From assembly GCA_016219375.1 (NCBI GenBank), contig JACRNC010000007.1, forward strand, positions 62,001 through 126,000: a stretch of 64,000 bases of DNA, given 5' to 3'. Made by a program: the position numbers and the translations under genes. The notes beneath the pieces were generated by a model. That model had not been told where the DNA came from. It did not search any database and was given only the letters and a program-made list of their open reading frames with translations. Position 1 is the first letter of the stretch. The number at the start of each line of letters is the position of its first letter. This document shows positions 9,548 to 21,695 of this stretch, piece after piece. This DNA is from Burkholderiales bacterium (GTDB lineage Bacteria > Pseudomonadota > Gammaproteobacteria > Burkholderiales > Burkholderiaceae_C).

Positions 9548-11842
9548 ATGACGAACCCAGAAGACAAGCGCGCCGAGATCAAGCGTGCCGCGCTCGAATA
9601 CCACGAGCATCCCACGCCCGGCAAGATCGCCATCGCGCCCACCAAGTCGCTGGTCAACCAGCGCGACCTCGCCCTGGCCTACTCGCCCGGCGTCGCCGCG
9701 CCCTGCGAGCAGATCGTCGAAGACCCGGCCAACGCCTTCAAGTACACCAGCCGCGGCAACCTGGTGGCGGTCATCACCAACGGCACCGCCGTGCTCGGCC
9801 TGGGCGACATCGGCCCGCTGGCGGCCAAGCCGGTGATGGAAGGCAAGGGCGTGCTGTTCAAGAAGTTCGCCGACATCGATGTCTTCGACATCGAGATCAA
9901 CGAGAAGGACCCGGACCGGCTGGTGGAGATCATCGCCGCGCTGGAGCCCACCTTCGGCGGCATCAACCTCGAAGACATCAAGGCGCCGGACTGCTTCTAC
10001 GTGGAGCGCAAGCTGCGCGAGCGCATGAAGATCCCGGTCTTCCACGATGACCAGCACGGCACGGCCATCGTCGTCGGCGCGGCGCTGCTCAATGCGCTGA
10101 AGGTCGTCGGCAAGGACATCCGCGAGATCAAGCTCGTCACCTCCGGCGCCGGCGCCGCGGCCCTGGCCTGCCTGAACCTGCTCATCAAGCTGGGCCTGCC
10201 GCGCGAGAACGTGTGGGTGACCGATCTGGCCGGTGTGGTCTACGAGGGCCGCGCCGAGCTGATGGATCCGGACAAGGCCGTCTTCGCGCAGAAGACCGCC
10301 GCACGCAAGCTGGCCGAGGTCATCGAAGGCGCCGACGTCTTCCTGGGCCTGTCCGCCGGCGGCGTGCTCAAGGCCGACATGGTGGCCCGGATGGCTGCCA
10401 GGCCGGTGATCTTCGCCCTGGCCAACCCCACGCCGGAGATCCTGCCGGACGAGGTCCGGGCCGTGCGCGACGACGCCATCATGGCCACCGGCCGCACCGA
10501 CTATCCCAACCAGGTCAACAACGTCCTGTGCTTCCCGTACATCTTCCGCGGGGCCCTGGACTGTGGCGCGACGACCATCTCCGATGAGATGGAGATCGCC
10601 GCCGTGCACGCCATCGCCGAGCTGGCCCAGGCCGAGCAGAGCGAGGTGGTAGCCGCCGCCTATGCCGGCGCCACGCTGAGCTTCGGCCCCGAATACCTCA
10701 TCCCCAAGCCGTTCGACCCGCGGCTGATGATGAAGATCGCCCCGGCCGTGGCCCGCGCCGCGGCCGAGTCGGGCGTGGCCACCCGGCCCATCGCCGACCT
10801 GGACGCCTACCGCGAGAAGCTGCAGAGCTTCGTCTACGCCTCGGGCAACGTCATGCGCCCGCTCTTCGCGCTGGCCAAGCGCGCCGCGGCCAAGCGCGTG
10901 GCCTATGCCGAGGGCGAGGACGAGCGCGTGCTGCGCGCCTTGCAGGTCGTGGTCGATGAAAACCTGGCCCGCCCCACGCTCGTGGGCCGCGCCAACGTCA
11001 TCGCCCAGCGTGTCGAGCGCTTCGGCCTGCGCCTGCAGGCCGGCCGCGACTACGACGTGGTCAACACCGACTACGACGAGCGCTACCGCGACTACTGGCA
11101 GACCTACCACCGCATGACCGAGCGCAAGGGCATCACCCAGCCCATGGCCAAGATCGAGATGCGGCGGCGGCTCACCCTCATCGGCTCCATGCTGCTGCAC
11201 AAGGGCGAGGTCGACGGCCTGGTCTGCGGCACCTGGGGCACCCCGGGCATGCACCTGCACTACATCGACCAGGTCATCGGCCGGCGCGAGGGCTGCAAGA
11301 CCTACGGCTGCATGAACGGCCTGATCCTGCCCGGCCGGCAGGTCTATCTGGTGGACACCCATATCAACTACGACCCCACCGCCGAGCAGCTGGCCGAGCT
11401 GACCATCATGGCCGCCCACGAAATGATGCGCCTGGGTACGCCACCCAAGGCCGCGCTGCTGTCGCACTCCAACTTCGGCTCCAGCAACCAGCCCTCGGCC
11501 GTCAAGATGCGCGAGGCCCTGGCCCTGGTGCGCGAGCGCGCCCCCTGGCTGGAGATCGACGGCGAAATGCACGGCGACACCGCGCTGGACGCGCCCTACC
11601 GCAACAAGCTGATGCCCAGCAGCACCCTGAGCGGCGAGGCCAACCTGCTGGTGCTGCCCAACATCGACGCCGCCAACATCTCCTACAACCTGCTCAAGAT
11701 CGCCGCCGGCGGCGGCATCGCCCTGGGCCCCGTCCTGCTGGGCGCAGCCAAGCCCGTGCACATCCTCACCGCCTCGGCCACCGTGCGCCGCATCATCAAC
11801 ATGACGGCCATGATCGTGGCGGACATCAATGCGGTGAGGTGA
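9548..11842 (+). CDS. maeB: NADP-dependent malic enzyme with C-terminal phosphotransacetylase-like domain
   Basis: Oxidatively decarboxylates malate to pyruvate, yielding NADPH. The 764 residues match the multimodular MaeB type. The malic enzyme part (residues ~1-420) shows [35 protein letters not shown] and the nucleotide-binding [15 protein letters not shown]. The remainder is a phosphotransacetylase-like domain ([18 protein letters not shown] onward), which in this family binds acetyl-CoA for allosteric control and is not thought to be catalytic. The ATG at 9548 begins the conserved [18 protein letters not shown] region; the frame stays open far upstream, but that part is antisense to thiL. 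Confidence 0.96.
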   Translation: MTNPEDKRAEIKRAALEYHEHPTPGKIAIAPTKSLVNQRDLALAYSPGVAAPCEQIVEDPANAFKYTSRGNLVAVITNGTAVLGLGDIGPLAAKPVMEGKGVLFKKFADIDVFDIEINEKDPDRLVEIIAALEPTFGGINLEDIKAPDCFYVERKLRERMKIPVFHDDQHGTAIVVGAALLNALKVVGKDIREIKLVTSGAGAAALACLNLLIKLGLPRENVWVTDLAGVVYEGRAELMDPDKAVFAQKTAARKLAEVIEGADVFLGLSAGGVLKADMVARMAARPVIFALANPTPEILPDEVRAVRDDAIMATGRTDYPNQVNNVLCFPYIFRGALDCGATTISDEMEIAAVHAIAELAQAEQSEVVAAAYAGATLSFGPEYLIPKPFDPRLMMKIAPAVARAAAESGVATRPIADLDAYREKLQSFVYASGNVMRPLFALAKRAAAKRVAYAEGEDERVLRALQVVVDENLARPTLVGRANVIAQRVERFGLRLQAGRDYDVVNTDYDERYRDYWQTYHRMTERKGITQPMAKIEMRRRLTLIGSMLLHKGEVDGLVCGTWGTPGMHLHYIDQVIGRREGCKTYGCMNGLILPGRQVYLVDTHINYDPTAEQLAELTIMAAHEMMRLGTPPKAALLSHSNFGSSNQPSAVKMREALALVRERAPWLEIDGEMHGDTALDAPYRNKLMPSSTLSGEANLLVLPNIDAANISYNLLKIAAGGGIALGPVLLGAAKPVHILTASATVRRIINMTAMIVADINAVR

Positions 11843-12540
11843 GCGCCGCTGGCGAGCCGGCGCTGACCGGCCCGCCAGGCACCAACAGGGTGCGCGCCAA
11901 CGCGAAAAAGACCCTGATCAGGTGCTCAAATTTGAGGCAGCCGGCTTGAGGTCGGACGGCTGTTTCAGTACCATGACGCTTTTGCGGCACAGGGGCGAGC
12001 GTCATGATCGGCAGGCGATCCGGGCGTCGGCAGGCACTGCTGAAGCCCGGCCCGGGTGGGCCCGGTTGGTGCGGTTTCCCTGCACCCCAGGTGCTCCGGC
12101 GTCCGTCTCCGCGCTGCCCGCTTTTGCTCGCTGCCCACGGTGCAGTGCCTTGTCAGCCAGCCGTCTCGGATGCTGTTCAGGGCGCTGATGTACAGAATCG
12201 CCCACGTCATCAGCGACCTGAATTGGCCAGCCCGGCATCCCTGGCGAGGCTGCGGGCGGCAAGCCCGCAAAGCCGATACCGCTTGCACGTCATGGGTTGC
12301 CCAGGTGGCGGTGTGGCCAGCAGCGCCACCGGGCGCGACATGCGGATGCAGCGATGCAGTCTAACGCAAGCGGTGGGCGCTTCCTGCCGGCAGCCGCAGC
12401 GGAAGGCCCGCACATGCAGCCGCCTGGCGGCGCAAACGGGGTCTTGGCTGTACGTCGGCGGCTCGCAGCGGGTGGCTGGGCAACGGCCTGATCGCGATGC
12501 AACTCCTGCCTGATCTCGGACTCTCAACCGGCACGACAAG
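11843..12540. other. Unassigned 700-bp interval, less GC-rich at its left end
   Basis: Between maeB and the barstar gene. Bases ~11890-12000 are visibly richer in A/T than the surroundings. Several overlapping short open frames exist on both strands (up to ~190 codons), but none has a recognisable domain, signal peptide or Shine-Dalgarno. I looked for a secreted barnase-type ribonuclease to partner the next gene and did not find one. It may be a decayed mobile or accessory segment. Confidence 0.45.
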
Positions 12541-13011
12541 ATGACACTCACGAGGCCCCCTGAAGTGACCCCGCCCGCGGCGAGCGGCTGGTACCCCAGC
12601 GCCGGGGATCCCGACATGATGCTGCAGTCCGTCCGTCCGAACATCGTGCAGGCCATCCGCGCCTTCCGGGTCGAAGACCTCTTGGAAGCCGCGCAGAACC
12701 AGGGCCAGCACTTCCTCTATGCCAACCTGGGCGAGGTGCAGTCCAAGCAGGACGCCATCGACGCGCTGGTGGCCGGCTTCACCTTCCCGGAGCAGTACGC
12801 CAAGAGCCTGGACAGCTTCTACGACTGCCTGACCGACGTGGTCAACAAGTCGGGCCCGCAGCGCGGCTTCGTCGTGGTGCTGGACCAGTTGCCGGACAAC
12901 CCGCGCTTCGATCGCGAGGCGCGCGAGCAACTGCTCGACGCCTTCCGCGATGCCGCCGACTACTGGGGCGAGAGGAAGATACCGTTCAGGTGCTTCTATT
13001 CTTTTCAGTAG
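12541..13011 (+). CDS. Barstar-family ribonuclease inhibitor
   Basis: A 156-residue protein whose last ~130 residues match the barstar fold: FYDCLTDVVNKSG (the FDALWDCLT-like segment of the inhibitory helix and loop), RGFVVVLDQLPDN, and a C-terminal helix leading into IPFRCFYSF. Barstars bind and block barnase-type guanyl-specific RNases in the cytoplasm. The first 25 residues are poorly conserved, so the true start may be the ATG pair at 12616/12619. No barnase gene is adjacent, so it is an orphan inhibitor or regulates an RNase encoded elsewhere. A clear terminator follows at 13206. Confidence 0.85.
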   Translation: MTLTRPPEVTPPAASGWYPSAGDPDMMLQSVRPNIVQAIRAFRVEDLLEAAQNQGQHFLYANLGEVQSKQDAIDALVAGFTFPEQYAKSLDSFYDCLTDVVNKSGPQRGFVVVLDQLPDNPRFDREAREQLLDAFRDAADYWGERKIPFRCFYSFQ

Positions 13012-13044
13012 CCCGTTCCCAGGACAATGGCCAGTGGGAACGGG
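13012..13044 (+). other. Inverted repeat directly after the barstar stop
   Basis: CCCGTTCCC (13012-13020) pairs perfectly with GGGAACGGG (13036-13044) around a 15-nt loop, starting on the base after the stop codon. No T tract follows, so it is not a standard terminator; it could protect the mRNA 3' end. Confidence 0.6.
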
Positions 13045-13205
13045 CTGAAGTGGCCCAGAACGATGCGCCGGTCAAGCCGGTGAAGACCGCGAAGAACGCG
13101 ACCGCACCGCTGACGATGAACCTGCCGCCGATGAGCAGCGCGTTCGACACGGCGATGTTGCTGGCCGCGGCCTGAGCTGCGCCTGCCGCATCCGTTCGAT
13201 GAAGA

Positions 13206-13230
13206 GCCGTCCCGCGAGGGCGGCTTTTTT
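13206..13230 (+). terminator. Rho-independent terminator downstream of the barstar gene
   Basis: GCCGTCC (13206-13212) pairs with GGGCGGC (13218-13224), with one G-U pair, around a five-base loop, and six T follow (13225-13230). It ends the plus-strand transcript about 200 bp after the barstar stop. Confidence 0.88.
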
Positions 13231-13420
13231 CATGGGGCCGGCGACAGGGGTCGCAAGCGGACGGTACGGGCCGCGATGCGAGCGGCGTGACGCGGCGTTG
13301 CCGTCCGGCCGCCTTCTGCCCGGCGGCGCAGGAGCTGTGCGGCGGCAGGGCGGCGGCCAACTTGCGCCAAGGTTTCTGTCAAGGCGCGCCTTGCTTGCCG
13401 CTGGGTTGCCGGCGTCGCGC

Positions 13421-15856
13421 TTACGGCAGGTTGGGGTCGGGCGCGGGCGCGCGTGGCTGGTTGGGACCGATGCGCTCGCCCAGCCGGGCGCGGATGGCGG
13501 GCTGGCGGCCGTCGATCAGGCCGGCGTAGACCTCGGCATTGGCCAGCACCTTCTTGACGTAGTCGCGCGTCTCGGCAAAGGGAATGTTCTCCACCCAGGC
13601 CGCGGCATCCAGCGTGGGGCCTTCGCGCCAGCGCTGGGGGCGGCGCGGCCCGGCGTTGTAGCCGGCGGCGGCCAGGGCCTGGGCGCCGCCCAGGTTGTCG
13701 AGCACCAGCTTGAGGTAGCCCACGCCCAGGCGGATGTTGGTCTGCGGGTCGTGCAGGTCGTCGCCCGAGTAGGCGATGCCGAGCTTGCGCGCCGTCCAGC
13801 TGGCTGTCGCCGGCATCACCTGCATCAGGCCGGAGGCGCCCACCGACGAGCGCGCGGCCGGCAGGAAGCGCGACTCCTGGCGGATCAGGCCGTAGAGATA
13901 GGCCGCATCCAGCCGGGCCTGCCGGGCCGCGGGCAGCAGCTCGCCGCGGTAGGGCAGGGGATAGCGCTGCGACAGGTCCACCAGGTTGCGCGTGCGGTCG
14001 CTGGTGTTGATGCAGCGGTCCCAGATCTGCTTGTCGCAGGCCAGCTGGGCGGCGGCCAGCAGCTCGCGGTCGGACAGGCCGCCGGGGCGGGCCGGGCCGA
14101 CGGTGAAGTTCCACTCGCGTACCGCTTCGCTGCGCAGGCCGAGATCGAAGAGCAGCAGCGCCCGGGCCAGGCCGGGCTCCTCGCGGGCGCGGGCGAGCTC
14201 GGCGGGCGTCAGGGCTGGCGCCCGTGCGGGCAGCGTGGCCGGGCGGCCGAGATCCTCAGCGGCGATCAGGCCGTAGAAGCTGAAGGGGCCGGCAATGGAC
14301 TGCAGCAGTGCACGGGCCTCCTGGTGGGTCGTGAGCGCCGGCGCCGCCCGGTTGGCTGCGGCGGCCGCCGTGCCGGCGGAGCCTGCTCCGCCGCCGCCAC
14401 GCCCGGTCGCGGCCGTGGCTGCCTCGCCGCTGCGCCCTGCCTGTGCTTGCACCGGCACGGACGCCTGCACGGTGCCCGGCACCGTGCCTGCCATCGCGCT
14501 GCCCGGGCCCGCCGCAGGGCCCGAGGCGACGGAGCCGGCGGGTCCGCCGGCTGCGGCCGGATCACCCGCTGCGCCGCGCACTGCCTGCGCCGGCAGGGCC
14601 AGCAGCGCGCGGGCCCGCCAGTAGACGCAATCCTCGTCGTCCTGCCGGCCCGGGCTCATGGCGGCGATGGCCGTGAGCACCTGCTGCCAGCGGCGCGCGG
14701 CCAGGCGCGGGTCCACGCCGTCGGTGGTGGCTTGGCGGATGGCCGCGCGCACCTGCCAGGCCAGGGTGTCGTCCGACCAGCCCAGGGCGACGGGCGAGGG
14801 TTCGTCCCGCGTGCCAGCCGGCGCGGGGGGCTGGCCCCAGGCGGCCCAGGCCCGGTCGAAGTGGTCCACGGCCTGCGGCTGCAGGCGCAGCGCGGACTGC
14901 CTGCCGATGGCGGCCCAGACCCAGGCCGCGGCCTCGCGCGCCAGCAGCGGCTGCCAGTTCTCGTCCATCTCGCGCGCGGCGGCGTCCGGGTCCTGCGCGG
15001 CCAGGCGGATCAGGGCCAGCGCGGCCACCTCGGTCCCGAACGAGCCCATCGAGCGGCGCTGGCGGGTGAGCGTGCGTGCCGGGTTGTCCAGCGTCTCGGC
15101 GATCTGCCTCGCCACCGGGCCGCCCAGCAGCACGGCGATCTGCTGCACGTGGCGCGGCTTGTTGGCCTCCACGGCCACGCGCAGCCGGCGCCAGATGTCG
15201 ATGGGCTGCAGCTGGCGGGCATCGCGCAGCGCGGTGGCCAGCAGGTTGCAGCCGTCGTCGGCGTCGCGCTGCTCCCACCAGGCGGCCAGGGCCGCGTTGC
15301 GCACGTTTTCGCCGCGCAGGTGGCGCGTGAGCAGGGCGTAGCAGGCCACCTCGCGGTCATCGCGCATGCGAAAGCCGGGATGGATCTGCGCGAAGCGGTC
15401 CCAATCGCGGCGGCGGCCCAGCTCCAGCAGCCAGTCGTTGCGCAGCCGGTCCTCCACATAGCTGCCGGCCCAGCGGGTGAGGAAGGCCTCGACCTCGCCG
15501 GGCTGCGCCTCGCCCAGACGCGGGCTCAGCTCCCAGTAGGCCACCCAGCCGGCCAGCGGATGGCCGTCGGCCTCCGCAGCCTGGCGCAGGGCGGCCAGGC
15601 GGGGCCGGTCGGCGCGGCGCGCCGCGTCGCGGGCGTCGAGCACCTGGGCATCCTGGAAGGCCGCGGCCGGCAAGGCCACGGCCGCCAGCAGGCCGGCCAG
15701 CGCCAGGGCGCCATATCGGCGGATGAGGCCGATGCCGGCGACGCCGCCGATGCGGCCGGCCGCCCGGGCTGCGGGGGCCGGGCGGCCGGATGCGGGGCGG
15801 GGGGCGGCGGCCTGCGGCTGGCGCATGGCCGGTGGAGATAATCGTCTCCGGTTCAT
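13421..15856 (-). CDS. slt: Soluble lytic murein transglycosylase (Slt70-like)
   Basis: Exported enzyme that cleaves peptidoglycan MurNAc-GlcNAc bonds with anhydro-ring formation. The 811-residue protein starts with a Pro/Ala-rich basic segment, then a hydrophobic export signal ending near ALPAAAFQ. A long helical superhelix region follows, with an unusual Gly/Ala/Pro-rich insert around residues 410-480. The C-terminal catalytic domain has IRQESRFLPAARSSVGASGL with the general-acid glutamate, MQVMPATA, and AAAGYNAGPRRPQRW. The ATG at 15856 was chosen because it is 15 bp from the divergent cyclo-ligase start; the frame extends further but then overlaps that gene antisense. Confidence 0.92.
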   Translation of the reverse strand: MNRRRLSPPAMRQPQAAAPRPASGRPAPAARAAGRIGGVAGIGLIRRYGALALAGLLAAVALPAAAFQDAQVLDARDAARRADRPRLAALRQAAEADGHPLAGWVAYWELSPRLGEAQPGEVEAFLTRWAGSYVEDRLRNDWLLELGRRRDWDRFAQIHPGFRMRDDREVACYALLTRHLRGENVRNAALAAWWEQRDADDGCNLLATALRDARQLQPIDIWRRLRVAVEANKPRHVQQIAVLLGGPVARQIAETLDNPARTLTRQRRSMGSFGTEVAALALIRLAAQDPDAAAREMDENWQPLLAREAAAWVWAAIGRQSALRLQPQAVDHFDRAWAAWGQPPAPAGTRDEPSPVALGWSDDTLAWQVRAAIRQATTDGVDPRLAARRWQQVLTAIAAMSPGRQDDEDCVYWRARALLALPAQAVRGAAGDPAAAGGPAGSVASGPAAGPGSAMAGTVPGTVQASVPVQAQAGRSGEAATAATGRGGGGAGSAGTAAAAANRAAPALTTHQEARALLQSIAGPFSFYGLIAAEDLGRPATLPARAPALTPAELARAREEPGLARALLLFDLGLRSEAVREWNFTVGPARPGGLSDRELLAAAQLACDKQIWDRCINTSDRTRNLVDLSQRYPLPYRGELLPAARQARLDAAYLYGLIRQESRFLPAARSSVGASGLMQVMPATASWTARKLGIAYSGDDLHDPQTNIRLGVGYLKLVLDNLGGAQALAAAGYNAGPRRPQRWREGPTLDAAAWVENIPFAETRDYVKKVLANAEVYAGLIDGRQPAIRARLGERIGPNQPRAPAPDPNLP

Positions 15857-15871
15857 CTGCGGGGGGTCCTC

Positions 15872-16507
15872 ATGTCCGACAGGCCTGGCCCAGCGCCCGG
15901 TGCGCCGCGCGCCGAATGGCGCCGGTGGCTGCTGGCGCGCCGCGACCAGTTCGTCAGCGAGGGCGAGGTGGCGCAGGCCACGGCCCAGCTGGGCCGGCAC
16001 CTGGCCGAGGTGCTGAACGAGCTGGCACCCCGCTGCATCGGCGGCTACTGGCCCATCCGCGGGGAATTTAACCCATGGCCCATGCTGGACCGGGACGCGG
16101 GGTTGCGCGACATCCCCCGTGCTCTTCCCTGGTCGCAGCGCGAGCCGCGGCGCATGGTCTACCGCCTGTGGCCGGCGGGCGGGGCGCTGCAGCCCGATGC
16201 CTGCGGCATCCCGTCGGCAGGCGGCCCCGAGGCCGAGCCCGATGTGCTCATCGTGCCCTGCGTGGGCTTCACGCCCAGCGGCTGGCGGCTGGGCTATGGC
16301 GGCGGCTATTTCGACCGCTATCTGGCCGAGCATCGCGGCGCCCTGGCCGTGGGCGTGGCCTGGCGCTGTGCCGAGCTGCCGCTGGAGGCCTTCCAGCCTG
16401 AGCCCCAGGACCGCCCCCTGGCCGCGTTGGTGACCGATGCGGGCATCCTGCTGCGCCCGGACGGCAGCGCCTGGTCGGCAACCGGCTCGCCGGTCGAGTG
16501 GCTGTGA
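15872..16507 (+). CDS. 5-formyltetrahydrofolate cyclo-ligase
   Basis: ATP-dependent conversion of 5-formyl-THF to 5,10-methenyl-THF, returning a dead-end folate to the one-carbon pool. The 211 residues fit the family. The signature VPCVGFTPSGWRLGYGGGYFDRYL (shown here as adjoining parts GFTPSGWRLGYGG and GYFDRYL) near residue 130 forms the nucleotide/folate site, and IGGYWPIRGEFNPWPML is the upstream substrate segment. It diverges from slt with only 15 bp between start codons, so the two promoters must overlap the opposite gene. Confidence 0.94.
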   Translation: MSDRPGPAPGAPRAEWRRWLLARRDQFVSEGEVAQATAQLGRHLAEVLNELAPRCIGGYWPIRGEFNPWPMLDRDAGLRDIPRALPWSQREPRRMVYRLWPAGGALQPDACGIPSAGGPEAEPDVLIVPCVGFTPSGWRLGYGGGYFDRYLAEHRGALAVGVAWRCAELPLEAFQPEPQDRPLAALVTDAGILLRPDGSAWSATGSPVEWL

Positions 16508-16537
16508 GCCGGCCGTGGCGGCGCGCTGCGGCCGCCC

Positions 16538-17644
16538 TCAGCGTGCAGCGCGTGCCGGCCCGGCGTGGCGCGGCCCCGGTGCCCGCGTCGGTGTCGCGGG
16601 GGAGGCCGCGCGGGCGACCATCAACGCCAGCCGCTCCAGCGCGGCCCACGGCTCCTGCGGCCACTGCGGGTGCTTCAGGCCCTTGACGATGCCGTCGCAG
16701 GTGGCGGCCGCGGCCACCAGCCGGGCCAGGGTGTGGCGGTCCAGGCGCGGCACCAGACGCTCGAAGAGTTTTTCCTTGACGCCCCAGACCCGCTGCTCAC
16801 GCAGGGCCAGCGGCAGCGGCTTGCCGGCCTCGGTTGCGCTGTGCACGCGCTGCAGGGCCAGGATGTCCTCGGCCAGCGTCCACTGCACCAGCACCGCGGC
16901 CTCGCCTTCGGCCTGCAGGCCGTCGAGCATGCGCAGTACGCGCGGCACCTGGCCGGCCAGCACCGCCTCGCCCAGCTTGAAGACGTTGTAGCGGGCCACG
17001 TCCACCACGGCCGCCTCGATCTGCTCCAGGCTCAGCTCGCCGGCGGGGTAGAGCAGGCCGAGCTTGGTGATCTCCTGGTGCGCGGCCAGCAGGTTGCCTT
17101 CCACGCGGTCGGCGAAGAAGGCCAGGGCGCGCTGCCCGTCCTCGCCCTCGGCCACGCGCTGGCCCTGCGCGGCCAGGCGGCGCGCGATCCAGGCCGGCAG
17201 GGCGCTGCGCTCCACGGGGTCGACCTTGATGCTCACGCCCGCGCCGTCCAGCGCGGTGAACCAGCCGCTGGCCTGCTGCTGCCGGTCCAGCCGAGGCAGG
17301 GTGACGAGCGTGAGCACGTCGGCATTGCCTGCGGCCTGCTCCGCGTACCGCTGCAGGGCCTCGGAGCCGTCACGGCCCGGCTTGCCGGACGGGATGCGGA
17401 TCTCGATGACCTGCCGCGAGGCAAACAGCGACAGCGAGCCGGCTGCGGCCAGCACGGCGCCCCAGTCGAAGTGCGCGCCGGCGACGGTGTAGGTCTGCCG
17501 CTCGCCGAAGCCGGCTGCGCGTGCGGCGGCGCGGATGGCATCGGCCGCCTCCTGCGCCAGCAGCGGCTCGTCGCCGTGCACGACGTAGAGCGGCGCCAGG
17601 CCCTTCTCGAGGTGATCGGCGAGCTGCTCGGCGCGGACTTGCAT
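16538..17644 (-). CDS. holA: DNA polymerase III delta subunit
   Basis: Subunit of the clamp loader that opens the beta sliding clamp. The 368-residue protein begins MQVRAEQLADHLEKGLAPLYVVHGDEPLLAQEAADAIR (given here only as its opening MQVRAEQLADHLEKGL and YVVHGDEPLL segments), typical of HolA, with an AAA-like fold and a helical C-terminal collar domain (WTLAEDILALQRV). The last ~25 residues are Ala/Pro/Arg-rich and unconserved. It lies 20 bp after lptE in the leuS-lptE-holA cluster. Confidence 0.95.
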   Translation of the reverse strand: MQVRAEQLADHLEKGLAPLYVVHGDEPLLAQEAADAIRAAARAAGFGERQTYTVAGAHFDWGAVLAAAGSLSLFASRQVIEIRIPSGKPGRDGSEALQRYAEQAAGNADVLTLVTLPRLDRQQQASGWFTALDGAGVSIKVDPVERSALPAWIARRLAAQGQRVAEGEDGQRALAFFADRVEGNLLAAHQEITKLGLLYPAGELSLEQIEAAVVDVARYNVFKLGEAVLAGQVPRVLRMLDGLQAEGEAAVLVQWTLAEDILALQRVHSATEAGKPLPLALREQRVWGVKEKLFERLVPRLDRHTLARLVAAAATCDGIVKGLKHPQWPQEPWAALERLALMVARAASPATPTRAPGPRHAGPARAAR

Positions 17645-17664
17645 CTGCGGATCTGCAGCGCTGC

Positions 17665-18246
17665 TCAGCGCGAGGTGGCCGATGCCGCGGGCGTGGCCGC
17701 AGGCGTGCTGCTGCCCGCCGGCGGCGTGAGCGCGGCCAGGCGGCGCATCACCTGCTGCACCAGATCGGCCTGCATGACGCGGTAGAGCATCTCGGCCTCG
17801 GACTGCTTGGCCAGCGCGTCACGCTCGTTGAAGGTCATGTCGCGCGTCTGCAGCAGCGTGGTGTCGGGCAGCCACACCTGCTCGCCGTCGGGCGAGGTGA
17901 CGCGAAAGCCGAACCACTGGCGCAGCGTCACTTCGCGCACCAGGCCGGCAGAGGTGGTGGTGACGACCGCCTGCTCGCGCGACTCGCGCAGCACGCGCAG
18001 CACCACCTGGGCCTCGTTGGGCGTGTCCACCACGCGCGTGGGGCCGCTGGCGGCGATCTGGCGGCGCAGCTCGGCCTCGAACGGCGAGCGCGTGGCAAAG
18101 CCGACCAGCGCGATGCTGGACAGCGGCAGCGCCTGGCGGCGACGCAGCTGGAAGCCGCAGCCGGCCAGCAGCGTGGCAGTGCTGCCGGCCACACCCAGGG
18201 CCAGCAGATGCCGGCGGGCCAGGGCAACGGATGCAGTGCGGCTCAT
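17665..18246 (-). CDS. lptE: LPS-assembly lipoprotein LptE
   Basis: Outer-membrane lipoprotein that plugs the LptD barrel in the lipopolysaccharide translocon. The 193-residue precursor has an N-terminal signal with lipobox LLAGC at residues ~26-30, then GFQLRRRQALPLSSIALVG, the typical LptE opening after the lipid-modified cysteine. The C-terminal ~30 residues are low-complexity Ala/Thr/Pro. It sits 14 bp downstream of leuS and 20 bp before holA, the conserved proteobacterial order. Confidence 0.94.
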   Translation of the reverse strand: MSRTASVALARRHLLALGVAGSTATLLAGCGFQLRRRQALPLSSIALVGFATRSPFEAELRRQIAASGPTRVVDTPNEAQVVLRVLRESREQAVVTTTSAGLVREVTLRQWFGFRVTSPDGEQVWLPDTTLLQTRDMTFNERDALAKQSEAEMLYRVMQADLVQQVMRRLAALTPPAGSSTPAATPAASATSR

Positions 18247-18260
18247 GTCCCGGCCCCTTC

Positions 18261-21050
<2,790 letters not shown>

Positions 21051-21090
21051 CTAGGTTTGGGACCCTGCGGGCCCTGGGGATGAGCGGCTG

Positions 21091-21531
21091 TCAGCGGGCG
21101 GCCGAGGCCGCGGGCGCGCCCGGCTCGGCGACGAAGGCGATGCGCGACAGCCCCGCCTGCTGCAGCGCGCCGATGAGCTCGGCCACGCGGCCATAGGGCA
21201 CGGCGCGGTCGGCGCGCAGCTGCACCTCCTGGCGCGGGTTGCGCTGCGCGACCTGGCGCAGGCGGCGGTCCAGCTCGGCCGGCTGCACCACATCGTCGGC
21301 CCAGTGCAGGCGGCCGTCGGCGGTGAGCGCCAGCTCCACCACCTCGCCCTCGGGCGCATCGGGCTGCGCGGCCTCGGTGCGCGGCAGATCCAGCTTGAGG
21401 CTGGAGGCCATCAGCGGCGCGGTCAGCATGAAGATCACCAGCAGCACCAGCATCACGTCGATGAGCGGCGTCATGTTGATCTCGCTCATCGGCGCGGGCC
21501 GCGGGCCCCGCTCCAGCCGGCCGAAGGCCAT
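21091..21531 (-). CDS. exbD: ExbD/TolR-family biopolymer transport protein
   Basis: A 146-residue inner-membrane protein with one N-terminal helix (MTPLIDVMLVLLVIFMLTAP). Its aspartate in the LIDVML segment is the conserved proton-pathway residue. The rest is a periplasmic domain. It works with the ExbB-type protein encoded upstream to energise TonB- or Tol-dependent outer-membrane processes. The ATG at 21531 was chosen because the conserved PMSEINMTPLIDV region follows. An ATG at 21636 in the same frame would read through the inserted repeat element and is less likely. Confidence 0.93.
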   Translation of the reverse strand: MAFGRLERGPRPAPMSEINMTPLIDVMLVLLVIFMLTAPLMASSLKLDLPRTEAAQPDAPEGEVVELALTADGRLHWADDVVQPAELDRRLRQVAQRNPRQEVQLRADRAVPYGRVAELIGALQQAGLSRIAFVAEPGAPAASAAR

Positions 21532-21534
21532 CTC

Positions 21535-21695
21535 AGAACCTGCGAGTGAATCGGCCGTGGCCGAAGGCCACGAGCAGGGGCGCCTGATCCAGGCGCAAAG
21601 CGCAGCCATATCGAGCGATATGGCGAGCATTTGCAACGACGAGCAGGCGTGCCTGGGCGGGGCAGGCGGACATGGGTGACGCGCTCACAGGTTCT
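21535..21695. mobile_element. MITE-like palindromic element between exbB and exbD
   Basis: The exbB-exbD junction carries near-perfect terminal inverted repeats: AGAACCTGCGAGTG (21535-21548) and CGCTCACAGGTTCT (21682-21695), matching at 12 of 14 positions when one is reverse-complemented. Inside are three consecutive hairpins: CGTGGCC/GGCCACG (21556-21572), GCGCCTG/CAGGCGC (21580-21596) and GCCATATCG/CGATATGGC (21605-21624). The right repeat covers the exbB stop codon and the left repeat ends three bases before the exbD ATG. There is no coding content. This fits a short non-autonomous element or a structured extragenic repeat. Confidence 0.7.

Noticed and set aside
11843-12540. Search for a barnase-type RNase gene upstream of the barstar gene
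   Set aside because: No signal peptide and no barnase-like active-site motifs were visible in any of the six frames.
12986-13360. Minus-strand frame with a hydrophobic stretch opposite the barstar 3' region
   Set aside because: It runs through the terminator at 13206-13230 and the inverted repeat at 13012-13044, lacks a Shine-Dalgarno and matches no family I know. The short plus-strand frame at 12990-13175 was rejected for the same reasons.
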